This document shows, piece after piece, positions 14,083-20,032 of a DNA stretch of 20,032 nucleotides. The number at the start of each line of letters is the position of its first letter. Position 1 is the stretch's first letter. Below the pieces are notes generated by a model. That model saw only the letters and a list, made by a program, of their open reading frames with translations. It did no database searches and was not told the DNA's origin. The stretch is from CBCXVS01 sp965178525 (GTDB lineage: Bacteria; Tectomicrobia; Entotheonellia; Entotheonellales; Entotheonellaceae), in assembly GCA_965178525.1 (NCBI GenBank), contig CBCXVS010000126.1:1-20032 (forward strand), in the 5' to 3' direction. A program made the translations under genes and the position numbers.

Positions 14083-16209
14083 ATGACTAACGACGGGAAA
14101 CCCACCCGCTCACGTGCGACGTTTTGCCGCATCTGCGAAGCTGCGTGTGGCTTGCGCGTCGATATGGACGCGGCTGGCCGTCCGCTCCACATCCGCCCGG
14201 ACCGGCAGCATCCGGTGAGCCGAGGATTCGTCTGCGCCAAGGGCACGCGGTTTTTGGAGGTAGCGCAGCATCCCGAGCGGCTCCTACATCCCTTGCAGCG
14301 GCAGGCGGATGGCCGCTATGCGCAGGTCACCTGGCCGCAGGCCATGGCGTTGGTGGCCGAGCGCTTGCGGCCGATTCTCGAGCACCACGGGCCGCACGCC
14401 ATTGGTATCTACTTCGGCAATCCGCTGGCGTTCCACACCATGGGCGCGCTGAGCATGCTCGCCTTCATGCGGGCTTTGGGAACGCGCAATGTGTTTACGG
14501 CTGGGAGCCAGGATTGCAACAACAAATTTGCCGGCGCGCAGATCGTCCATGGCAGCCCGCTGATCCATCCCATTCCGGATCTGAACCACACTGACTTCGC
14601 CTTGATGCTCGGAACCAATCCGGCTGTCAGCCAGTCGAGTTTTGTGCATCTGGAAGGCGGCAGCACGGTCTTCGATCATCTGGTGCAGCGTGGTGCGCGT
14701 GTCGTATGGGTGGATCCCCGCCGCACGGAAAGCGCGCAGCGGTGGGGAGGGCATCTCCCGATTCGTCCCGGGACCGACATTTTTCTGCTCCTCGCCTTGC
14801 TGCACGAGCTGCGGGGTCGGTATCAGCCGGATGCGGCCATGGAAGGACTGGAGCGCTTGCTGGACCTCGCCACATCCTACCTTCCGGAGCGGGCCTCGGC
14901 TCTGACGGGCATTGCACCGGCGCGTCTGCATGAGGTTGCGGAAGCCATCCGACAGGCGCGCCGCGCCACCTTTCACATGTCTGTTGGGGTGAATCAAGGG
15001 CCTTTCGGCACGCTGTGTTATGTGGCGCTGCAGGCGTTGGCCTATCTCTCTGGCAATTTTGACCAGCGCGGCGGGGTGCTATTTCATCCGCTCGCTGTGC
15101 TCATGGCCGCGCTCGGCCAGCGTTTTGGCCTGGGCAAGGCGGAGCCGCGCAGTCGAGTTGGGCAGTATCCGAGTGTGCTCATGTCGCTGCCCGGCGGCAT
15201 TATGGCCGATGAAATGTTAACCCCCGGCCCGGACCAAATACGGGCACTGATCGTGGTGAGTGGCGATCCGCTCCTTTCCGTTCCGGGTGCGGCAAAGCTG
15301 CGGCAGGCATTGCAGGGATTGGAGTTCTTGCTCGGTCTGGATTTATTTCAAAATACCACCGGCTACGAAGCCGACCTGCTACTGCCCACCACCAGTTGGT
15401 TGGAGCGTTGGGATGTGGCCGCGGCGACGGCGATGTTCCAACATGCGCCCATGATCCAATATGCCGGTGCGGTACAGCCCGCCCCTGGAGAAGTCCGCGC
15501 CGAGACGCGTATCCTGGCCGAGATGAGCCTGGCGCTGGGCCGGCCGCTCTTGGGCAAGCGCTTGCTGGCGCGATGGTGGGGCCGGATGCCATGGGATACC
15601 GTTTTGACCGCACTTTCCCAGGTGGCGTTTTGGCCAGCGCGCCTCTGGTTCCGTGGCCGGCCAGGCATTCCGGCGCCCAGCCCTCAACCGGGCCGCTACG
15701 TCGGACGCGGCCCGTGCACGCCGGGACGCCGGGTGCGATTCTGGCACGCCGATCTCGACAGCGAGCCACAGCGTCTGGCGGCGTACAGCACTGAATGGGC
15801 GGCGCGGCCCACCATGGCGGATGATCCGGCATCTCTGTCCCTGACCCTGATTGGCCGCCGCCGCCGGTTGGGGCACAACAGTTGGTTGCATGGCGCGGTG
15901 CACAACGGACGGGCAGAGAACACCGTATGGCTATCTCCACGCGATCTGGCGGCACTGGGTCTGCCCAACGGCGGGGACGTGGCGTTGCACACGGCCAGCG
16001 CCACCTTATGCGCCACGGCCACCCCTCGCGCTGACGTCGCCCCCGGTCTCGTCGTGGCGCCGCACGGCCTGACCGGGACGAATGTCAACGCGCTCATTCC
16101 GTCCGGTCACGACATGATCGAGCCCCTGAGCGGGCAACACCGCATGACGGGTATCCCGGTCCGGGTAACCCTTGGGAATGCGGAATGCGGAATGCGGAAT
16201 GCGGAATAA
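14083..16209 (+). CDS. Molybdopterin-dependent oxidoreductase (DMSO reductase superfamily)
   Basis: The 708-residue catalytic subunit begins with a 4Fe-4S site, CRICEAAC (C15, C18, C22) and C51 in RGFVCAKG. The bis-MGD domains follow: ITWPQA-like VTWPQAMALVAERL, GIYFGNPLAFH, ALMLGTNPAVSQSS, VVWVDPRRTESAQ and the C-terminal dinucleotide-binding domain from about residue 585 (RRRRLGHNSWLHG, VWLSPRDLAALGL). C145 in GSQDCNNKF is the best candidate for the Mo/W ligand. There is no Tat signal, so it is probably cytoplasmic. No electron-transfer partner is adjacent, and the substrate is unknown; formate-dehydrogenase-like or other oxidoreductase roles are possible. The natural end is near VRVTLG; the final residues (NAECGMRNAE) come from the heptamer repeat, which supplies the TAA stop. 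Confidence 0.9.
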   Translation: MTNDGKPTRSRATFCRICEAACGLRVDMDAAGRPLHIRPDRQHPVSRGFVCAKGTRFLEVAQHPERLLHPLQRQADGRYAQVTWPQAMALVAERLRPILEHHGPHAIGIYFGNPLAFHTMGALSMLAFMRALGTRNVFTAGSQDCNNKFAGAQIVHGSPLIHPIPDLNHTDFALMLGTNPAVSQSSFVHLEGGSTVFDHLVQRGARVVWVDPRRTESAQRWGGHLPIRPGTDIFLLLALLHELRGRYQPDAAMEGLERLLDLATSYLPERASALTGIAPARLHEVAEAIRQARRATFHMSVGVNQGPFGTLCYVALQALAYLSGNFDQRGGVLFHPLAVLMAALGQRFGLGKAEPRSRVGQYPSVLMSLPGGIMADEMLTPGPDQIRALIVVSGDPLLSVPGAAKLRQALQGLEFLLGLDLFQNTTGYEADLLLPTTSWLERWDVAAATAMFQHAPMIQYAGAVQPAPGEVRAETRILAEMSLALGRPLLGKRLLARWWGRMPWDTVLTALSQVAFWPARLWFRGRPGIPAPSPQPGRYVGRGPCTPGRRVRFWHADLDSEPQRLAAYSTEWAARPTMADDPASLSLTLIGRRRRLGHNSWLHGAVHNGRAENTVWLSPRDLAALGLPNGGDVALHTASATLCATATPRADVAPGLVVAPHGLTGTNVNALIPSGHDMIEPLSGQHRMTGIPVRVTLGNAECGMRNAE
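16180..16207 (+). repeat. Heptamer array (GCGGAAT)4, left arm
   Basis: Four perfect copies lie inside the last codons of the molybdopterin oxidoreductase gene. They are the inverted counterpart of 16302-16329 and could form a 28-bp stem with a 94-nt loop between the two convergent genes. Confidence 0.95.
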
Positions 16210-16299
16210 AGAATACAACTCGGCTCCCCTGCTTTCACAGAAGAAGACGGGGACGGGAGAGCAAGACGCATGCGGCATGCAGCATACAAATCTGCTTCG

Positions 16300-16878
16300 T
16301 CATTCCGCATTCCGCATTCCGCATTCCGCATTCAAAGCGCCGGTGAGGATGGCGACGATCTCGTCCAGCATCGCTTCAGCCCGTTGGCGCAATTGCTTAC
16401 GGGTCAAATGCGCGATCGGATGCGAGGTGAAGATCAGCGGAAAATCCGGCGCGCCCCACATGTCGGCCATCGCCCGCGAGGTGTCGATAAAAATGTCGGT
16501 ACAAATCGTGACCGCAGGAATGCCGGCCTTTTCCACATGGATGCCATCGTGCACACTGCACGCGCTGCACGAGCCTCAACTGACAATGGCGACGATGACG
16601 TAATCGCACGCCGCCGCCATGGCCTCGACGGCCGCCGAGTCAGCCGGTTTGGACGCCGACGGTTTGCGGTGGTACTCGACATGGACGACACCGAAGCGCT
16701 CCCGCAAGACGGCCTCGATCTCCTCTAACAACTCTTTGGCGTTTTCTTTACTGTCATCAATAAGCCCCAGGCGCTTGTAGGCCAGGTCGGGCAAGCGCGG
16801 CGCGCTGACAAATGCCGGCACGAGAGGTTGTGTGGTGGGATCGACCAGCAGGTGCTGTTGTTTGGTAGCCAGTGCCAT
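16300..16878 (-). CDS. UGSC-family selenoprotein (in-frame UGA = Sec101)
   Basis: Two minus-strand open frames in the same register join across a single TGA at 16576-16578. The first gives 100 residues from ATG 16878 (MALATKQQHLLVDPTTQPL...CDYVIVAIVS) and the second continues GSCSACSVHDGIHVEKAG to the stop at 16300-16302. The junction is UGSC, the hallmark of the UGSC family of (seleno)proteins, in which U is selenocysteine or cysteine. Full length is 192 residues, normal for the family, with a Rossmann-like alternation and a further CSAC cysteine pair. The biochemical role of the family is not established; a redox function is likely. A SECIS-like hairpin follows the UGA at the correct distance. 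The start has AGGGA upstream. The C-terminal NAECGMRNAE is encoded by the heptamer repeat. Confidence 0.88.
16302..16329 (-). repeat. Heptamer array (ATTCCGC)4, right arm
   Basis: Four perfect copies, read as (GCGGAAT)4 on the minus strand, form the last codons of the selenoprotein gene. The array is entered through TTTGAATGCGG, like those at 939 and 4209. Confidence 0.95.
16548..16578 (-). promoter_or_regulatory. UGA codon and bacterial SECIS-like stem-loop
   Basis: On the minus strand the UGA (16578-16576) is followed by 13 nt and then CGTGC-AGTGT-GCACG (16562-16548), a 5-bp stem with a 5-nt loop containing GU. In bacterial SECIS elements the SelB-binding apical loop with an exposed GU lies at about this distance from the UGA, as in E. 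coli fdhF. The lower stem is imperfect by eye. Confidence 0.7.
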
Positions 16879-17483
16879 GGATGTGTTCCCTATTTGAGAA
16901 TGCCGGTGAACACCTGGTACATATCTGGATGCGATGGGCTTCACGATATTTCTGCAGGAAAAATTTGTATAGAAACGTATCTTACCACATTCGGTAGGAG
17001 AGGTCGCCAAGCGTTTTGCAGCGATGCGGGTTACATGGCGGTTCGGTATGCTACAATCTTTTTGTGCCTTACGTGGGCACCGTCTGCAAGTCTGTATGAA
17101 AAGTCTTGTGCCACCTTTCTACAGGAGAGGATAACGCTACGTTTTACCGGCGCTTATCTTCTACGGTGGTCTCCTAGGCAAACCATACGGATGAAGATGC
17201 GTTGTTAAGGAAGATAACGGAGCCGTGCAGAATCTAATCGACTGGGTCACGGACGGTAGCCAGGCGGATCAGATCGCCACGGCCTTGCGCCATAGCGGCA
17301 GGGCTCGGCGGGGGATATCAGCAGGGCGTGTGAGAGCAGGCAATTGGTATGCCTGCAATGGCTGTGTCACAAAAATACCACAAAATCTCCACGTCATCCC
17401 CATGCAATCCCCATGTGCGACCATTCCAAATATGTTATAGGTTATGTCACTCGCTTTGATGGCTTATGAAAGGAGGCTGATGT
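16879..17483. other. Divergent intergenic region, 605 bp
   Basis: No gene is supported here. A short GTG-initiated frame (17225-17440) has no recognisable domain. TGCTACAAT at 17049-17057, with TTACAT 15 bp before it, is a possible plus-strand promoter that would give a leader of over 400 nt. Another weak -10 (TATAGG within TGTTATAGG, about 17433-17441) lies nearer the vWA gene. The long AT-balanced stretch could hide a small RNA, but no clear terminator is seen. Confidence 0.4.
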
Positions 17484-19538
17484 ATGGGACGTAGACTCAT
17501 GTTGGCCATGATGGTTCCCCTCCTCCTGGGCGGACTTGCTGGGAGTCTTATGGCTCAGGATAAACGGAAGCCGGTGAAAATCGAGGGAAAGAGTGTGCTC
17601 CCTCTGCGTGTGTTATCACGTCCATTTTCCAACATTTACAAAGAGCCTGATGAATCGAAAGGAACGGTTGAAGAAAACGTCGCGACGTTTCGCCCATTTT
17701 ACGTCTACACCCGTCCCAAACAAAAGGCGACGCAAACCGATGCCAAAGGGTGGTATGAAGTGGGTAGCGACAACTGGGGAACGGTGCTCGGCTGGATGAA
17801 AGCGGACGATGTGTTCGAATGGAAACAGACCATGAGTCTGGCCTATACCCATCCCGAGGGACGCCAGCCCGTTTTAATGTTCGACAACCGCGATCCCCTA
17901 CTCGGGCTGGTCAAAGCCCCATCAAAAGAGCGCGTGCAAAAAGTCGGAGAACTCTACGTCGCGCTGGACACTGGCCCGCCCCTGCCGGACGTTTTTCCGG
18001 TGCGCTCAGTGGAGCCGAAGAAGGCGATTGACATCACGAAACAATTTTACCTTCTGCCCATTTTGGAGTTTGGCGGCATTGAGATGGAAAATCGCGAAGG
18101 GCGTATTTTGAAGCTTGCCGCAGCAACCGCCGCGGGTCCGGGGGCCAGAGACGAGACCGATGTTCGCAAAAGTCAAGCGTATCTCTCGGAAGCCACGCAG
18201 GACGTCACGGCGATCGGGCTTGAAAAACTCCGGGCATTGGAACTCGACCTCGTCTTTGTGATGGATATGACGGGAAGTATGCAGCCGTATATCGACGCCA
18301 CGCTGCGGGTGATCAAGGACATTGCCCTCGTGGCCACGCGAGACAGTGAGCTTAAAGAAGGGTTGCATTTCGGGCTGTGGGGCTATCGGGATTCGAAAGA
18401 TGAGGCGCGGCTGGAGTTTAACACCAAAAACTTCACCCCGGCGCTGCAGCCCGTGGCCGATTTCGAGCAGACACTGAAGAGCGTCCGAGCGGCTCGTGTG
18501 GGGAGTGAAGATTACCCGGAAGATGTCTTTTCAGGTGTGGACCAAGCCATGCGTGAGACCCAATGGCGTGAGGGGTCGTTGCGCTTTCTCGTGCTGGTTG
18601 GCGATGCGCCTAGCCACGGCATGGAACACCCGCGCAACTACTCGGGGCAAAATGAGACCACCCTGCGCGCCTTTGCCGACGACAACAAACTGTATATCTT
18701 TGCGCTCCACATTAAGAACCCCGATCCGCGCGCCAGGCCCTTTCACGACATTGCCGAGCCCCAGTTCCGGCAACTGGCGAGCAACCCCGGCATGGAAGGT
18801 CTCGCGGCCTACTACGATGTCGCCTCCAATGATTTAGCCGGGTTTCAACAAAAAGCCAAAGACATTGCCAGAGCTTTTGTCAGTCTGGTGAGTCAAGCCA
18901 AAAAGGGACACGTGGCGGTCCCACCGCCGGCCGTGGCGTCGGCCCATGCGGCGGGCGCATCGTCACCGGCCCCCAGCGCGGCCACGCTCGCCGCCAAAAT
19001 GGGACATGCGGCGTTGGTGCAGTGGATCGGCAAAGAGACAGAGGCCAAGGCCCCTCGGGATATCACCGCCTGGGTCGTGGATAAGGACTTGGCCGACCCC
19101 TCGATCCAATCGATGGACGTCCGCTTGTTGATCAACAAAAGACAAATTGACTCCCTGAAAACCGTGTTGGGCGAAGTCATTGCGGCCGGACGGCGCGGGC
19201 AAATCGGCGGGAAGGACTTTTTTACCGTCTTACAAGCCACCGCGGTGACGGCCACGCGCACGCCGGATCAGATTAAAAATGCCAAATCCATGGCCGATGC
19301 TGGCTTGGTGCCGGAGTTTTTGGTGGGCTTGCCCTATAAAAGCAAGCTGATGGCTATGAACAATGAACTCTGGGCCAGTTGGTCAAATGACGAGCAAGAC
19401 GAGTTCCTCACCGATTTGGATGCCAAGGTCCAACTGTACACGGTCATTCATGACACGCCGGAGGGGTGGATTAAGCTCAATGAGGACGATGACCCTGATG
19501 AAGCGGTTTACCCGATCCAGCTCGAAATGCTCCCTTAG
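17484..19538 (+). CDS. Secreted vWA-domain protein, PpkA C-terminus-like
   Basis: The 684-residue protein has an N-terminal signal peptide (RRLMLAMMVPLLLGGLAGSL, cleavage near MAQ-D). Next is a region of about 200 residues with an SH3-like start (LRVLSRPFSNIYKEPD, WYEVGSDNWGTVLGWMKADD) and the ITKQFYLLPILEF motif. A vWA domain covers about residues 255-465, with the MIDAS motif DMTGSM (D261) and later GDAPSHG. An Ala/Pro-rich linker (about 475-505) leads to a C-terminal helical domain ending in EQDEFL, IHDTPEGWIKLNEDDDP and YPIQLEMLP. This layout matches the periplasmic half of type VI-associated PpkA kinases and free-standing relatives found beside ABC transporter genes. No kinase domain is present. 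AAGGAGG at 17470-17476 gives a strong start. The ABC ATPase gene follows after 98 bp. Confidence 0.82.
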   Translation: MGRRLMLAMMVPLLLGGLAGSLMAQDKRKPVKIEGKSVLPLRVLSRPFSNIYKEPDESKGTVEENVATFRPFYVYTRPKQKATQTDAKGWYEVGSDNWGTVLGWMKADDVFEWKQTMSLAYTHPEGRQPVLMFDNRDPLLGLVKAPSKERVQKVGELYVALDTGPPLPDVFPVRSVEPKKAIDITKQFYLLPILEFGGIEMENREGRILKLAAATAAGPGARDETDVRKSQAYLSEATQDVTAIGLEKLRALELDLVFVMDMTGSMQPYIDATLRVIKDIALVATRDSELKEGLHFGLWGYRDSKDEARLEFNTKNFTPALQPVADFEQTLKSVRAARVGSEDYPEDVFSGVDQAMRETQWREGSLRFLVLVGDAPSHGMEHPRNYSGQNETTLRAFADDNKLYIFALHIKNPDPRARPFHDIAEPQFRQLASNPGMEGLAAYYDVASNDLAGFQQKAKDIARAFVSLVSQAKKGHVAVPPPAVASAHAAGASSPAPSAATLAAKMGHAALVQWIGKETEAKAPRDITAWVVDKDLADPSIQSMDVRLLINKRQIDSLKTVLGEVIAAGRRGQIGGKDFFTVLQATAVTATRTPDQIKNAKSMADAGLVPEFLVGLPYKSKLMAMNNELWASWSNDEQDEFLTDLDAKVQLYTVIHDTPEGWIKLNEDDDPDEAVYPIQLEMLP

Positions 19539-19636
19539 CGGGACATGGCGCAAACGCGCCTCCTCTCCGGGCTCTGCCAGCAGGCGTTGGCCGGGCGCGG
19601 AGCCCACAACGGTTTGATGAGCGTTGAGGACACCCT

Positions 19637-20023
19637 ATGCAAAGCACGGTGGAGGCACAGGCCGCCGCCGACCAGGCGATCTTGTGCTTGCAGGATGTTT
19701 GTAAAGAACGGGAAAAGGGCGGCAATCGCTTTGTCTTGACGGTGCCATCTTTTATTATCCAGCCGGGTGAATTCATTGCCATTGTCGGCGCCAGTGGCTG
19801 TGGTAAGAGCACCTTGCTCGACATGCTGGCCCTGGTGTTGCGGCCCACGGAAGCGGGCGCGTTCACGATCCGTCTGCCCAACCGGGGCGAGGTCTATTGT
19901 GTCACGGAGATGGAAGAGGAATCCCTGGCTCAAATTCGCAAGTCCGATATTGGCTACGTCCTGCAAACGGGCGGTTTACTGCCTTTTCTCAGCGTTCGGG
20001 ACATTAGAGTTGTTCCTCAATAG
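19637..20023 (+). pseudogene. ABC transporter ATPase (LolD/MacB-like), truncated by an IS
   Basis: The N-terminal part is a normal ABC ATPase. Its Walker A is GASGCGKST (about residues 51-59), followed by LLDMLALVLRPTEAG and the Q-loop in GYVLQTGGLLPFLSV. The IS enters at 20005-20007 after VRDI, adds RVVPQ and supplies a TAG at 20021-20023. The signature motif, Walker B and H-loop are therefore missing, and the product cannot be a working ATPase. The ATG has GAGGA upstream. Together with the preceding secreted vWA protein it suggests an ABC system acting on an envelope substrate. Permease genes would be expected beyond the IS. Confidence 0.88.
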
Positions 20024-20032
20024 CATAAGATC
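20007..20032 (-). mobile_element. 3' end of the same IS, opposite orientation (copy 3)
   Basis: Together with TA at 20005-20006, these bases are the exact reverse complement of 11839-11866. The element continues past the window edge, so its 5' part is not seen. On the minus strand it carries the last codons of the transposase (ILCY, with the stop at 20019-20017). It interrupts the ABC ATPase gene. Confidence 0.9.

Noticed and set aside
14283..14997. Minus-strand frame of 237 codons within the molybdopterin oxidoreductase gene
   Set aside because: It is antisense to a strongly recognisable enzyme and shows no domain of its own.
16576..16578. TGA in the selenoprotein gene as a nonsense mutation
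   Set aside because: It falls exactly at the U of the UGSC motif and is followed by a SECIS-like hairpin. Both flanks keep one frame and look conserved.
17225..17440. Possible 71-residue protein from a GTG start
   Set aside because: No domain, no clear ribosome-binding site and no coupling to neighbours were seen, so it is not supported as a gene.
1..20032. The two IS ends at the window edges as one element of a circular molecule
   Set aside because: Both edges are the right (3') end in opposite orientations, so they must belong to different copies and do not show circularity.

Overview
The window looks like a stretch of chromosome from an uncultivated, probably Gram-negative bacterium. The coding sequence is mostly GC-rich with one AT-richer patch near 8.2-8.6 kb. 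A remnant of the lipid-transport gene mlaC points to an outer membrane, and a selenoprotein gene implies a selenocysteine system elsewhere in the genome. The mix of DUF35/thiolase genes, kynurenine-pathway enzymes, toxin-antitoxin modules and dispersed short tandem repeats would suit a Tectomicrobia/Entotheonella-like genome, but this is only a weak inference and no marker gene is present.

Layout. At 1-72 is the 3' end of an insertion sequence (IS), followed by a HigB-HigA toxin-antitoxin pair. Next come a minus-strand nucleoid-associated protein (NdpA/YejK family, 937-2094), a DUF35 plus thiolase-like operon (2600-4201), a 3'-terminal remnant of mlaC, a CapA-type protein (4856-6205), 3-hydroxyanthranilate dioxygenase (6372-6971), a minus-strand polyphosphate glucokinase (7006-7788), a minus-strand 2OG-Fe(II) oxygenase-like gene (8008-9042) and kynureninase (9567-10853). 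A complete 1005-bp IS5-type element (10860-11864) follows directly. It abuts the beheaded 3' part of an AAA/STAND-TIR gene (11867-13117). Then come a VapC-type toxin with its antitoxin (13223-13845, minus), a molybdopterin oxidoreductase (14083-16209), a convergent UGSC-family selenoprotein with an in-frame UGA (16300-16878, minus), a secreted PpkA-like vWA protein (17484-19538) and an ABC ATPase gene cut off by another copy of the same IS (from 20007).

Three copies or ends of one IS shape the region. They sit just upstream of higB, behead the TIR gene and truncate the ABC ATPase gene, and the window starts and stops inside IS sequence, as expected of a contig broken at repeats.

A second theme is a heptamer tandem repeat (GCGGAAT)4-5. 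It lies at the 3' ends of four genes, always with the same polarity relative to the gene, and twice as inverted pairs able to form 28-bp stems. The heptamer is open in all six frames. In the convergent oxidoreductase/selenoprotein pair both proteins end in the same repeat-encoded tail.

Functionally, HAAO and kynureninase are consecutive plus-strand members of the kynurenine pathway separated by two minus-strand genes. DUF35 and the thiolase-like protein probably act as a complex. The vWA protein and ABC ATPase probably belonged to one envelope-associated system.
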